64,000 bases of DNA from Rana temporaria (GCF_905171775.1 NC_053492.1:62395355-62459354), one strand, 5' to 3'; shown: positions 22,064 to 34,260, counted from the stretch's first letter. Numbers and translations: made by a program. The notes: generated from the sequence alone by a model not told the origin.

Positions 22064-22811
22064 GTGAGTGTGACTACCATGGAGGAGCTTGCGATGTCCG
22101 AGTGTCTGCTTTGTGTTTTATGTTTTACATAACATCTCTGTATGTTTCCTGCACGTTTTTGTGTCATCACTGAAGGTACATGTATGTCAAAAGAACAGAC
22201 AGGTCTTGCATTGTAAACCTCAACATGTAAATCTGGAATTCCATCAGAAGCATTTTTTTTTTCGTGGAGACTTGTTGGCGGGTGGCTTTCTTTCCTGGTT
22301 ACAGCTGGGAAAATAGTCAGAGGTGGGATTTGTGAAGGAGTGCGTTTCACTTCTGGTTGTATTACAGGGATGGGGAGAGTAAGAAACGGTCTCCTCAGCT
22401 GGTACAAAGGTAACAGAGGATAATTGTGTAGAACTGGACCACATGGCACTTGGATACATAAGCCCCCCGATTTGATTCCTCCTTTAGTTTATTCTCCCAA
22501 TGTTTCCTTTCAAAAACTGTAGGGAAGAAGAGTGTATGCCTTTCTTGTAGAACCTATCACACCCCTTTATTGTGTAACTTTCATTAAGAAACAAAGGGAG
22601 GTCGCTGCTATGGGCAACAGACATCATTTTATTGGCTCCACAATTATTGTTGCTACGAGCATTAAAGGCTTTTTTTTTTTTTTATTCTTTAAGCCAACCC
22701 CACCTAACCCAAAAATGTTTGGGTTTATGTCTGTGGATAAATACAACAGGCTTTCATGTACTTTTAGCCTGCATGTGATATCAGTTTAGACACTTCTGAG
22801 GGCATTGACAG
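22064..22811. other. intron, no features recognised
   Basis: No exon or bounded repeat that I can support. Confidence 0.5.
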
Positions 22812-23164
22812 TTAAAGTGGTTGTAAACCCTCACATATATACCCACTGAAGTGACTGGCCTCAGCTGATATGCAGAGATTAAACAAATCTTCCTACATAT
22901 GTTGTACCTGTTTATCTGCGGCCCACTCTCCTATACAGCCGTTCAAATCACACAGTTTGAACAGCATATCTGAGCTTTAGCAGCCAGGGTCCTGTCGTCA
23001 CACTGAACAGCATAGAGAGGGCAGCGGATTGTAATCCGGCACCTGAGTGGATGGTATTTTAGCAGCCAGGGGGTGGGTCCTGACATTACACACTGCAAAG
23101 CATAGAGAGGAGAGCTCATTGTAATCTGAGACCTGAGTGGAGGGAATATACTATACTAATATTC

Positions 23165-23312
23165 AAATGGAAATTGATCACCTGGCCTTCAGAAAAAAAA
23201 CTAAAGACCCATCTATTCTGAGGGTTAAACTGAAGGAAAATGGATGCCAAGCGCCTTGAGGCAATTCAGTTCGCATTTGTATCGCTATATAAGTAATTCA
23301 CTCACTCATACA
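23165..23312 (+). mobile_element. LINE (L2/CR1-type) 3' tail fragment
   Basis: AAGCGCCTTGAGGCAATTC followed by CGCTATATAAGTAATTCAC and a short CTCACTCAT repeat is the end structure of this LINE group, here truncated to about 150 bp. Confidence 0.6.
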
Positions 23313-23364
23313 GTCTTAAAGGTAAACCTGCACAGTTGAGGCTGTCAGTCACCTTCTGTGTGCT

Positions 23365-23387
23365 GGGGGGGGGGGGGGGGGGGGGGG
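23365..23387. repeat. poly-G tract, 23 bp
   Basis: Uninterrupted G run inside a MITE. Length may be inaccurate. Confidence 0.9.
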
Positions 23388-23730
23388 TGTCTAGTAGAAC
23401 GGTCTGGGATTGCTTGGTGTCAGGATAAATAATTAGAAGCAACTTATGCAGATAGCAGGGGGAGCAGAGAAAAGCTAGAAATCGCACTCTGTGCTTTGTC
23501 GTGTGACAAGTAAACACTATAGGAAGGATATGCTGTGTTTCATTTTAAAGATTTACAACCACTTCAACAAACAGGTTCTTTGACCTGCTGTTGGCGTCAT
23601 TCTGACTTTATTTGAGTCTTCTCCCTATTCGGCCTCAACCTGCTTGTAGTTGCTTTTTTGATTCCTATTGACTAGTATAGGAGGAAAAAACGTTCCGATG
23701 CAAATACAAGCCCATTGACACAGACCCTAT

Positions 23731-24125
23731 TGCGTACACACGATCGGAATTTCCGACAACAAATGTTCAATGTGAGCTTTTGGTCGGATATTCCGACCAT
23801 GTGTAGGCTCCATCGGACATTTGCTGTCAGAATTTACGACAACAAATATTTGAGAGCTGGTTCTTAATTTTTACGACAACAAAAGTTCTTGTCTGAAATT
23901 CCAGTCTGTATGCAATTCTGACGCACAAAAATCCTATGCGTGCTCGGAATTATTGAACTTAATTTTTCTCGGCATGTCATAGTGTTGTAGGTGACCGAGT
24001 TCTTGACGTTCGGAATTTCGGACAACATTTGTGTGACTGTGTGTATGCAACACAAGTTTGAGCCAACATTCGGTCAGAAAAAAATCCACGGTGTTGTCGG
24101 AAATTCCGATCTTGTCTACGCGGCA
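23731..24125. mobile_element. MITE with ATCGGAATTTCCGACAAC ends
   Basis: Long inverted ends: GATCGGAATTTCCGACAAC at the left (to 23760) and GTTGTCGGAAATTCCGATC at the right (from 24093), continuing outward as CGTACACA and TCTACGCGGC. The CGGAATT and GACAACA words repeat through the interior. No coding potential. Superfamily not determined. Confidence 0.8.
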
Positions 24126-24318
24126 TAAGGTCTCCAAACATCAGCAGCTGTGGAGAAGCATTTTGTCTTGTCCAGGAGTCGGCACGTCTTAAGTTAAAAT
24201 TTCCAGTTTGTGTGTCAAGCAAGATAATGTCATTAATGCTTTTCTCTCCTTTTCATTTTATCTATTCTGTTTCTTGATTGATTGTATCTCTCAATAGGCA
24301 TCTGTCATTTTGCTGCAG

Positions 24319-24333
24319 AACAGGAGAGGGAAG
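24319..24333 (+). CDS. CD2AP: possible CD2AP 15-nt microexon (EQERE)
   Basis: A good pyrimidine-rich acceptor (TCATTTTGCTGCAG) is followed by 15 bases and an AAG|GTAAAA donor. Read in the incoming phase 1 the 15 bases give E-Q-E-R-E and leave phase 1, so inclusion keeps the CD2AP frame. A second AG 21 bases upstream (24296-24297) would give an equally frame-preserving 36-nt exon. I know of no matching residues in human CD2AP, and chance cannot be excluded for so short a match. It is a candidate only and is not counted in the 518 codons. Confidence 0.3.
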
Positions 24334-24533
24334 GTAAAATAGTTTTTTTTGTGTGCAGAAGTCAAGGTAATACAACACCCCATCTTTTAAATGCTGCCTC
24401 CCCACGGCTCTTATACTTTATGGATGTAGTTTCTTGTACATGGCCCTGTAAATACCTTTTTGCAAAATTTTGGATGTAAAATAAACTATATTCTGGGAAT
24501 ATGAGAGCAATGGGATGCAGCATTTAAAGGGGT

Positions 24534-24865
24534 TGTAAAGGTTTGTTTTTTATTTTTTCAAAAGTTCCTTTAGTTCCTTTAAGCTAGTGCATTGTTGGTT
24601 CACTTACCTTTTCCTTCTATATGTTTTTTGTTTTCTTTGTCTGAATTTCTTCCTGTTCCTCCTCAGTAAGCTCTTCTGGCTGACTAACCCCCATGGATGA
24701 TGGGGGCAAGCTTACTGAGGAGGAACAGGAAGTGAGAAATTCAGACAAAGAGAAAAAAACATTTAGAAGGGAAATGGAAGGAAAAGGTAGGTGAATCAAC
24801 AATGCACTAGCTTTAAGGAACCTATAGAAAATAAAAAAATAAAAACCTTTGCAACCCCTTTTTAA
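24534..24865. mobile_element. TTAA-flanked palindromic MITE, AGGGGTTGTAAAGG ends
   Basis: Near-complete palindrome of about 330 bp: TTAAAGGGGTTGTAAAGG at the left and CCTTTGCAACCCCTTTTTAA at the right. The arms stay complementary almost to the centre (CTTCCTGTTCCTCCTCAGTA against TACTGAGGAGGAACAGGAAG). The same family as 42516-43018. Confidence 0.85.
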
Positions 24866-24886
24866 AAGGTGGGTCATTTTATAGCC

Positions 24887-25023
24887 TTAAAAGCAAACTC
24901 CAGGTTTACTTTCACTTTAGTTAGGCCACTGTATACAGCACTCGTGCCACATTTACTTTCTACAGTGGGCACATTAATTGGTAAACTATGCAAAGTGAAA
25001 GTAAACCTGGAGTTTGACATTAA
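24887..25023. mobile_element. small TTAA-flanked MITE
   Basis: 137 bp with TTAA at both borders. Perfect 24-bp inverted segments start AAACTCCAGGTTTACTTTCA (24895-24918) and end TGAAAGTAAACCTGGAGTTT (to 25014). Confidence 0.8.
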
Positions 25024-26013
25024 CTTCTACTTTAATGAGTAGTTGCTACCACAGTGTTAATATAGGCACTCAGAGGTGTCTGCACTTGCGTTCTCTGCGG
25101 AGCTCCCTCGTGGGCAGTAAAACCTGAGGGTGCGTTGCCATGCAAATACCAACCTTGTTTAGGAAGTGGGCACCTTCACATTTATCCTGCAGCTCTTCAA
25201 TGTTAGTTCTTTAATTGGATAGGAAAGGAAGGGAGAACATGCACCTAAAATCTGGCTGCAGTGCAGAAACACTGGCTTTCATGTAAGTTGTAGGGGAGGC
25301 ATGTTTATCAATGCAATGCAGATAATTGTAATCGGGTGAGTGACGTTGCTGCTTGCCTATAGCTGTAATTAAATAATTCCAAGGCAGTGTCTAAGTTATT
25401 GACCGTGGTCGCTCACATTCATAGTGTTACTGCTACAGATACATTTTCACAGATCATGCTTGTTGTATTTTAGGTAAGGCTGTGCTGCATTTTCACTATA
25501 GGGCTACTTCATGACATGTGCTCAAAACAGTGCAACAAGCGTTTCATCCTCTGCCATCTTGTGGTTATAAATGGTATGACATTGTTTGAGACCTTGAAGC
25601 TTGGGTATTGATTGCGTAGCAGTCTGTTCAGTCCAGTGTTTTACAAATGGGTTATTCTGTCAGTTTTACACAAATCATCACCTGTAAATTTCATTGCTTA
25701 TTTGTTGTTCTTGGTTTGTAATCTTTGACATCTTGCACTATATTTGCTATTGATTTGCTTTGTATCTAGTGTGTGGTGTAATGTTTGTTAAGGAAAAATA
25801 TAATTGAGCTTTAAGTGGGACTAAACAATGTTTTAAATGTTTATCAGGCTTTGAATTAAAGTGTGTTTCCACTTTTGCAGCTCAATTCAGAAATCAGACT
25901 TTATATTTTTAACATGTTGCCAGTCATCACACAGTATAATATTTTAAAAATTGCCGTTTACCTTTTTTTTACTTGCTGAAAAATCCTACATGGTTTACCC
26001 ATTCTATTTAACA
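25024..26013. other. intron, no features recognised
   Basis: No exon or bounded repeat that I can support. Confidence 0.5.
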
Positions 26014-26396
26014 TTAAAGAGGAAGTAAAATTTTCCTCTTTAATTGTACCTACGGGTAAGCCTATAAGTAAGCTTACCTGTAGGTACTGTAAATATTACA
26101 TAAATGTGCACAGTTTAGGAGATATTTACTATATAAGCTGTCGCCGAAGTCATTGGCACATGCACAGTGAAGTAACAGCCTGCTCGTGACGTTTTCTTGG
26201 AACCCATGCCATGATCGGTGGCATGCGCGGGAGTGACGCCATCGCAGCTCCAGTCAATCACAGCGCCAGAGCCTGCAAGCCCAGAAGTAACTCCGGGAAA
26301 GATTTCAGCTGTGGGAGAGGAGTGCTGGCAGTACTGCGATGCATACTAGCTCATTATGCCTTTGTCTTGCAGGGTTTTTTTTTCTGACCTCTTTAA
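26014..26396. mobile_element. TTAA-flanked MITE, AGAGGAAGT ends
   Basis: TTAAAGAGGAAGT at the left and GACCTCTTTAA at the right, TTAA at both borders, 383 bp, no coding potential. Inverted ends are short and imperfect. Confidence 0.55.
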
Positions 26397-27659
26397 GGTG
26401 GGGACTGGGAGGTATGTTTTCTACAAATGACCCATCTGTACTGTGATGATGGCTCTCATTATCAATTAATTAACTAGAGCAGCCTACTGTCCTAATGAAG
26501 GTTTATAGTTTCTTAAGCCAGCCATAGATGTTTTTTTATTCCTGTTGAACTGGCCGAGAATCGAGCGATCTATGGGCAAGCTGATTGTACCCAAGTCGAT
26601 CAATCGATCGTCTTGCGTACAGCCAGTATGTCAGATTCTTACATGAGATTATTGCCAGCGGCTATAGACGCTAGCAATATTCACAGTGTTCTCCCTGCAG
26701 GGATGGCTCCCTGCTTCCCCCAACCCCATTGCAACCATTGGCTGCAAGTGTTGATCAGATGCTGGTTTTCCAGCATGCCCATTTGGTAAAAACTGGTCGT
26801 TTAAACTGGCTTCTGTTGGACAGGCTGCTGTACACATGAGCTAACCGTATATTGTAACAGATATTGGGCCTGTGTGTATGAGCCTTAAAACTGCTTATAG
26901 TCCTTTTGCATTCGCCTGATTTAAAGAAACCACTAGAGTTGTAAAATACATTTTAAAATAATTTTTAGGTATGCTCTTTGAATGGGAACAAATAACTCTA
27001 TCTATATTTAGTGAGTGTTTCTCAAATTTGACTGCAAAGGTGGAAATATACTTTAGACTTCAGAGCCAATGTAAAATCCTCACCCTTACACAGTAGATGG
27101 CAAATAAGACTTCTCTGTGTGAGACACAATCTCTCTGCAAAGGTCCTGTATGTCTTCCCACAGTCACAGAGCTTTCTTATCAACATAGCATATGCTCCCT
27201 GCTTTTGAAGGGGTGTGCCAGTCCACTGCAGGGAGGCCACGGTTTCCACACAGAAATCCTCTATCTTCATTTCAGCCTGGGAGGGGAGAGTGTTTTATAG
27301 TTGTGTTCCCAAGTCAGCAATTTTTTTAAATTTGAATGAAAGTACAGTTGGGGTTCAAACATAACTCAGAAAAAAAAATGGGTAATTAAACTAAAAGTAG
27401 TTGCTTAGTTGTATCTTCCCAGAAGGACGCTAGGTATAGCCGCATGAGGCCTGCGCCACACTGGCAAAAGCTTTGCACAGAATTCACTTTGCTAGCCATT
27501 ATCTAGGCCGTGCCAGCTCAGAGGGTAGCTTTAAAATCCTGCTTAATTATATGGCTCAAAGGTACAGCATAGAAAGCTCTTAGAAATAAGGTCCATTTAG
27601 TATTGGTGTTTAGTTAAGAACACCATTTAACTACATCAAAGCACTATTTCCATCTAAAC
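26397..27659. other. intron, no certain features
   Basis: 26521-26890 (GATCGATC-rich words, AGCCATAGATG to TGTGTATGAGCC) may be a decayed MITE. Otherwise nothing recognisable. Confidence 0.4.
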
Positions 27660-27811
27660 CAGGAGTCTCAGACTGGTAGCCCTCCAGCTGTTGCAAAACT
27701 ACAAGTCCTATGAGGCATTTCAAGGCTGACGGTTACAGGAATGACTCCCACAGGAAGAGGCATGATGGTACTTGCTGCTACAGCTGGAGGCCCACCAATT
27801 TGAAACCCCTG
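27660..27811. mobile_element. short hAT-type MITE, CAGGAGTCTCA ends
   Basis: Starts CAGGAGTCTCAGACTGGTAG, contains the pair CCTCCAGCTGTTGC / ACAGCTGGAGG, and ends TTTGAAACCCCTG. CAGGGGTCTCAAACTGG-type ends are hAT-like. The 8-bp flanks do not match, so the insertion is old or one border was lost. Confidence 0.65.
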
Positions 27812-29016
27812 ACTGAACAGATAACCTAAATCCGGTAGAATTTTAGTAAAACTAGAACTATTTTTTTTTCTTTTTTTAATAGGGAAAAACTTGAATTCTG
27901 GCCTCAATTTTTAGACCACAGCAAATCATTTTAAGGTTTTTATGAAATCCGCATTTGATATTTACTGCTAAATTCTTAATTACAAATTTGAGTGACGTGG
28001 TTCCAGGTTACACCTACAGACATGGCTGAATAACATTCCATAGATAATGGAATCCACTCTTGTAGAAATATTACCATCTAAATAGGTTTGCAAGATCGGT
28101 CATCAAGTGCAGAACTAGTGCTGGGCTTTCCTATAAGACAGTCTATCTACGGGGCACACTAATTATGCAAATCAAATTTTACAAGTTTTGATAACAATAC
28201 ATTGACCAAATAGTACTATAGGAAGTACGCATTGCAGCTTAGAGTCCTTGCTGTGCCCATGTGATATCCTGGCTGCCGGTAAAGGGTGATTACACTAATA
28301 CCTCGGGAGCATGCTCAGACTTTCTGCTGCTTCTGCAAATGTTTCCTTTTCTCTTTGCAAAGTTAATTTTGTTTTGAACTCTTTGTTCTAGACATTCCTC
28401 TCCTCGACTTTTCTTTCCAGATTTTGTTTCCTCTCCCGTTTGCCATGTATCCCTTCTTTCGTGTCAGGAACTTCCCCTACCCTTCTCCATCTTGGTAAGA
28501 TCACATTCTCTCGTGGCAGAGTGCAGTGTCTATCGATGATATAGCCAGAAATGTAGTACAGTTATTAGACATTACAGAATAGAGGCTTTTAGTCACAAGC
28601 AGTCACTTGCCAGATTATACAATCCTCTCTGCTTTTGTTTGTACTCCAGGAAAAAGTCTAAGCACATGGCCAACATACATATAGATTTATTGTTTACCTA
28701 TTAAAGGGATTTGTCACTTTTGTCAGTCTTTCCTGTGGTATACATACATACACCTCTGCTAGTCTTATCAACCTGCTACTTTCTGGTCACTGGACAGGGG
28801 TAATGATGCCGTTTCACTGTTCTATGAGGAAAGTGAAGGTGACAAAACAGTTATTAATCCGGAAGTGGTAAAGGTAAAAAATCTGTGCTGCTCTCTGTAA
28901 AGTGAACAAGTGTAGAAGATAAAGATCTTCACTAACAAACATGGAAAGGAATGAACCTCACCTGCCAAACATTTAGGTGCAGCAATTTAATTAGCCTGAA
29001 TAAGGCTCTCAGAAAT
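27812..29016. other. intron, no features recognised
   Basis: No exon or bounded repeat. Splice-like strings around 28380-28500 give no frame-compatible CD2AP exon. Confidence 0.5.
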
Positions 29017-29494
29017 TGGTATAAAGTGATTAAAAAATGTGCAACCCAAAAACTTGTTGGATAAAGGTGACTGATCAATCCTGGGTTCCAAAGCTAGACA
29101 CTGTGGAGATGGTTCCCAAACCACTGCGGATGGTTCCATGGTCCTTCAGACACAGGGATAAGTGGTGTCTTTTCCTTAGTTGAATACTGCTGTATATGGA
29201 GTAGCAGTTTCCATAGACCACCAAATACAATTTACCTCTGTAAACAGTCATTTACCACAGGAAGGGAAGAAGAAAATAATCTCTCATGATGTAGTATTCC
29301 CGTAAAAAGTTATTTATTGCAGGCTTCGTTACATATGCAAGAGATTAAAAAGACTTATTCAAACTTGGCTGCGGTTCACACCAGCTGGCTAAAAACGTGA
29401 TGACGCTAAGAACTTAAAGCTCCACCCTACGCATTTCCCCGTATAAAGATTAGACTGGGAACGATGGCTAAGATCCAGACGTCCATCACCACGC

Positions 29495-30005
29495 TTAAAG
29501 CGGAGTTCCACCCAAAAGTGGAACTTTCGCTTAATCCACTCCTGCCCCCTTACATGCCACATTCGGCATGTAATTTTTTTAATGGGGGAGTGGGGGCTTC
29601 AGGAGAAGTGGGACTTCCTGTCCCACTTCCTCCTTCCACCGAGGGGCTGGCTGCTAAGGCAAATAGCCTAATCGCCTTTCTGCAGCCCCTCCCTGTAGGC
29701 GATCGCCTGGGACACGTGACAGGTCCCAGGCGATCGCCTGTCCAATTGTATTGCGCGGCGCCGCTCGTGCATGCGCAGTGATGCTCGCGCATGCGCAGTG
29801 GGTGCCCGGCCATGAAGCCGAAAGCTGTCACGGCCGGGTGCCCACACTTGGAATGAAGACGCCGGCCGGAGAGGGGCGGAGCCCTGTCCGGCGCGTCGCT
29901 GGAACGTGGAGCAGGTGAGTGTCTGTTTATTAAAAGCCAGCAGCTACACTTTTTGTAGCTGCTGACTTTTAATAAATATAAAAGCTGACTGGAAAACCCC
30001 TTTAA
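29495..30005. mobile_element. TTAA-flanked element, AGCGGAGTTCC ends (nested in foldback arm)
   Basis: Borders are CCACGC-TTAA-AGCGGAGTTCCACCC and GGAAAACCCCT-TTAA-ATACC. The other foldback arm holds the uninterrupted site at 30966-30980 (GGTATTTAAGCGTGG), so the TTAA duplication is proven within the window. Internally it has GCGATCGCCTGGGACACGTG and a CATGCGCAGTG pair. Confidence 0.92.
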
Positions 30006-31010
30006 ATACCTATGATGCGGAAGCGAGACACCAACTGAGTTTCACAACTACCAGTGTCACTCACACCCCTTTAACTAAACCATATTCATCGGGTTAAAAA
30101 GTATACAATTATTGGAACATGTTACTTATTTGATGGCATGAAAATCGTAACATTATCTACAGCAAACATAATTTAAAATGACTATACATAGAATTGCAAA
30201 TGTACATGAACACTATTAATATTTTATATTGATTTTTCATAACAATTGAATGCCTGCACACTACTATGCTGTTACCTTAACAGAAATTAATCAATCATAG
30301 AAAAAAGCAGAAATGTGTGCATGACAGTATTACTAAAATTATTTTTAATATACATTGTGTATATTTTTGGGGGACTTTTAGTATTACAATAATGGGGTTA
30401 GTAGTTGGTTTTTACATCAGACCCATTGTTGTGACTCGTGTTTTATTTTTGGGTGCACTTTTAATAGACTGAGCTGTTAAATTACTCCAATCTGTCTGTT
30501 TTGTATGATGTCTAAGTTGTCTTCCTCAACTTAGATCCCTTCTTGTCCTGATGTTTTTTTCTCAGGGGAATGCACAAATGTACATCATGCGTTTACTAAT
30601 TTAGATAATTGGGCATTTCCGATTTTTATTAAAACTGTCATGCACACATTTCTGTTTTTTTCTATGATTGATTGATTTCTGTTAAGGTAACGGCATAATA
30701 AAGTGTGGACATTCAATTGTTATGAAGAATCAATATCAAATATTAATAGTGTTCATATACATTTGTAATTTTATTGTAATTTTATGTATAGTCATTTTAA
30801 ATTATGTTTGCTGTAGATAATGTTACGATTTTCATGCCATCAAATAAGTAACCTCATGTTGCAATAATTGTATACTTTTTAACCAGATGAATATGGTTTA
30901 GTTACAGGGGTGTGAGTGACACCGGTAGTTGTGGAACTCATTTCCGGTGTCGCTCCCGTATCATAGGTATTTAAGCGTGGTGATGGACATCTGGATCTTC
31001 GCCTCTGTTC

Positions 31011-31044
31011 CCAGTAGAATCCTTATACGGGGAAACGCATAGGG
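31011..31044 (+). ncRNA. very degenerate hammerhead-like motif, copy B
   Basis: CCAGTAGAATCC, TTATAC, GGGGAAACGCAT, AGGG. The GAAA box and a short CC/GG stem II remain. The first box is badly altered here and differently altered in the other arm (complement of 29423-29454). The two arms together suggest a CTGATGA-like ancestor. Confidence 0.3.
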
Positions 31045-31797
31045 TGGAGCTTTAAGTTCTTGACGTCATCACGTTTTTAGCCAGCTGGTGTGAACCGTGG
31101 CTAAGTTTGAATAAGTCTTTTTAATCTCTTGGATATGTAACGAAGTCTGCAATAAATAACTTTTTACGGGAATACTACACCATGAGAGATTATTTTCTTC
31201 TTCCCTTCCTGTGGTAAACGACTGTATACAGAGGTAAATTGTATTTGGTGGTCTATGAAAACCGCTACTCCATATACAGCAGTATTCAACTAAGGAAAAC
31301 ACACCACTTATCCCTGTGTCTGAGGGACCCTGGAACCATCCGCAGTGGTTTGGGAAACATCTCCACAGTGTCTAGCTTTGGAACCCAGGATTGATCCGTG
31401 TGTGGAGTATCAAAAGGATTTTTCCAAGGACAGCTGTGAGCTCAACATTGGCATCGATCCGGTAAGCGGCCAATCACTCATCATTATAAGGATAGTATTG
31501 TATGACATCTATCAACGTACCAGTGATGCCCTGTTTGATATGACCACATCTTCTTAGCAACAATTCACACTTTTGCCATTTTGTTTTTGCTTTTGTCTTT
31601 GGACATTGATTATTACACTTTTTTTTTTCTTCTCTTTTTGGACCATCACCATATCATGCTCATAGCAATGTGGGTTCTCATCCATGCACATATTTATTTG
31701 TGTTTTCTATAGTATTTTTAGACATTTGTTAGATCAGTCACATACCTTTTTATTCAACAAATTTTTGGGTTGCGCATTTTTTAATCACTTTATACCA

Positions 31798-32569
31798 TTA
31801 ATCGGGAAGGCAAATTGAATGATCAGAAAGTACTCATGTGGCTGTGCAGTCAGGAAGATGTTTAAATCGCATTGACTGCACAACATTGCATACCCTTTGG
31901 CAGGTGAAACCGTAAACGGGTATATCAGCTGTATAATTGGCTTTTGCCTAGAGTATTATGCTTCTGAAAAGGCCAAGGCCTATTTATGCTGCACCCGCCC
32001 ACCCTCCAAACAAATATAAATCTTAGTGAAAGCAATAAAATGATAAAAACATTAGAGGAAAAATATAATATTTCCCCCTGGCTTTTGCCCACTTTGTGTA
32101 GGTGCCATTGGGCAGGAAACCCAAACCTTGCAGGAAAAACACTCCAGAACTTGTGGCATTTGGTTTGAGTTTTTATTTAGGAGGTGGGGGCTGCTACATA
32201 AAGACTTATTTTCATGCAAGATCTGTTTTAGAGGTGATCTCAATATTTAATTTATTAAAAAGACCAAGCTAGTCCAAACTATTTACTTTAACATTTGCAA
32301 CAGCTGTGTGGCTGTATGTAGCCAAATCGGACATCTGGTAGATTTTTCTTCTTTCATGGAATGTCCGTTTCCACCTATGCAGAAATGTATTTTAGTTTTT
32401 GGGGGGGGGGACACCTTTTTGGTTGCATCACTCACCAGCTTCTTATTGATCTCTGAGAGTCCTGTAAAAAGTTATGCCTGCAGTAGGTTGTGCCTCTGCT
32501 CCCTCTCATAACCATTATGAAGGTGTTGCCCTCTTGTGGCTGGATTACCTAATTGCAAGTAGTATGACC
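31798..32569. other. intron, no features recognised
   Basis: No exon or bounded repeat. A short G run is at 32401-32410. Confidence 0.5.
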
Positions 32570-32679
32570 TTGAAATGTATGCAGACACCACGCCCCTATG
32601 TAAGCCCATAAACCGCGTGCAAACACTGGGATTTTTTAAGATGTGTATCAACTCAGAAAACACTAAAAATAGCTTAAAA

Positions 32680-33475
32680 ATATCACAGGACACAGAGGAC
32701 TTTGTAATTATAACTACTTGGGTTATGCTGCCACCTTCAGGTGAATGGATAATGGGGGAAAACAGCCCCACCAATGCATGACCCATCCCAGCTTAGAAGC
32801 ACCTCCTTTTAGCTAATGTCCCCCTACCTACTAAAGTGGTTTCTTTGTTCCACCTGTATCAGGACATTGTGTTGCCATTTTTTTTTTTTGTTCGCAGCCT
32901 AAGGAGAAGGTGCTTCTTCACAAGGTGACATTATTTTTCAATCTATATCTAGTTGAATTCCTCAGGCCTGGTATATTCCTCCTTTCACAGTCAAGGCCCA
33001 TTCCACCAGGAGTGTTAGATCTTCCCAGGTAATTTGGCATCAAGCTTATGTTGTTGTAGGCTGCTACCTGGTCTACTACTCTTCACATGTTTACCAAGTT
33101 CTACTACGGAGGAGTTTGTGTCTCCGTGGATGCCAGAGGTGCCTTCATAGTTGGGGCTCTCCCCTGTTCTGTCTTTTGGGTTTTGGCCTTGTTGCCCACC
33201 CCTCATGTTCAGTGCTTTGGGACATCCCAGGTAGTCATGAATATGAAGTCCTCTGTGTTCTGTGATGTACGACTAGGATTTTTGGTTTACCGGTTAAACC
33301 CTTTTCTTGGCGTACATCACAAGATTGTTACGCATTGCTTGCTTTAAAACTGAGATTTAGGTGGGCAGGGGGGCTATGCCTGGGCAGGGGATTCCCATGG
33401 TAATTTTTTTTTGCCAGCGTCCATTCACCTGAAGGTGTCTGCATATAACCCGAGTAGTTCTCTGTGTCCTTTTAG
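32680..33475 (+). pseudogene. DIRS-like relic, recombinase C-terminal part, between inverted repeats
   Basis: 33059-33200 reads AATW(S)..LHMFTKFYY followed by VDA(R)GAF, resembling the last recombinase block (AATWSSxHTFTKFY) of vertebrate DIRS-like elements. The flanks 32686-32752 and 33410-33475 are inverted copies (CCACCTTCAGGTGAATGG against CCATTCACCTGAAGGTG, GGACACAGAG against CTCTGTGTCC). DIRS elements carry inverted terminal repeats, which fits. All frames are broken. Confidence 0.5.
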
Positions 33476-34260
33476 CTATTTTATAGATTTTCTTATTTGA
33501 TGGCACCTTAAAAGTCAGTTTTTGCAAATTGCTTGTGGCTACATTACTCTATTTGCGTATTACAAACGATCAGAGATCCATTAGTAGTACTGGCAATGTT
33601 AAGGTTTTGTAACGGTCCCAGAATTTGAAGGTTGGGAAGAGAAGCTCCCCAGTGTATATACAAAGCCAGTCTCATTCCTAATGCCAACAATATAAAAACT
33701 GAGTTTGCCTATAGTTCAGATTTTAAATGCTAGTGAATAACTGTGCAGTCCTAAAATTTGTTTAGTGAGCCATGTAGAAAGTTTCCGTGTTTGTAACGTG
33801 TAAGGGTCTGGTGTTTGCATGCTGCAGTGTTTTTGGGATAGAACATGGTATAGTTCGAGAGGTCTGTATTTAAGACAGAATAGTATACAAAACTGTCACA
33901 CAAGCCTTTATCAGACGCGTTACATTTAGATGCAATGTTTTTTTTTTTTTTTTTTTCTTCTTTGCCTTTTTTTGAGATTTTATACTGGAATTTCCTTTTG
34001 AAGATGCATCTTAAACCATTTAGCCAAAGTTTTTTTTTTTTCTTTTGTTTTTCTTTTGACTTGCAGTGACTGTCTGTAGTAGGTACTGTGATTTTGCATC
34101 TTTGCCCTCCTGACCTTCATCCCTTATGTGCCCTTGCATCATATCTTTACATCACATTTTTATTTCAAATTAAGCCACTAGATAATATTTTAGTGCCATA
34201 GGTAGTAATTTTCTTAATCTTCTGCTCATTAACCTTTACTGTGTGATACGTGCATGTTGT
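33476..34260. other. intron, no features recognised
   Basis: A/T-rich with long T runs at 33940-33955 and 34030-34040. No exon seen. Confidence 0.5.

Larger units (their letters stand above)
22812..23567. mobile_element. TTAA-type MITE, AGTGGTTGTAAA ends, with LINE tail inside
   Basis: Left end TTAAAGTGGTTGTAAACC, right end GATTTACAACCACTTCAA (the TTAA has one change). The interior holds two partial copies of a block (AGCATAGAGAGG, TTGTAATC, ACCTGAGTGGA), and a LINE 3' tail at about 23165-23312 (AAGCGCCTTGAGGCAATTC, TATCGCTATATAAGTAATTC, then CACTCACTCAT). A 23-bp G run lies at 23365-23387. Confidence 0.7.
29017..31797. mobile_element. 2.8-kb foldback element, ribozyme-like motif in each arm
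   Basis: Two long arms are inverted copies: left about 29017-30375 (851 bp without its insert), right about 30595-31797. Matching points include GGTATAAAGTGATTAAAAAA (start) with its complement at the end, AAATAACTTTTTACGGGAAT-type blocks, GCATTTCCCCGTATA against TATACGGGGAAACGC, and TCAATCATAGAAAAAA against TTTTTTCTATGATTGA. The right arm has about 340 bp (31411-31755) missing from the left. The left arm carries a 507-bp MITE. Penelope-like origin is an inference from the motif and the inverted layout. Confidence 0.75.

Noticed and set aside
28381..28500. Pyrimidine-rich stretch with acceptor- and donor-like strings
   Set aside because: The intervening sequence does not translate to CD2AP-like residues in the needed phase 1.
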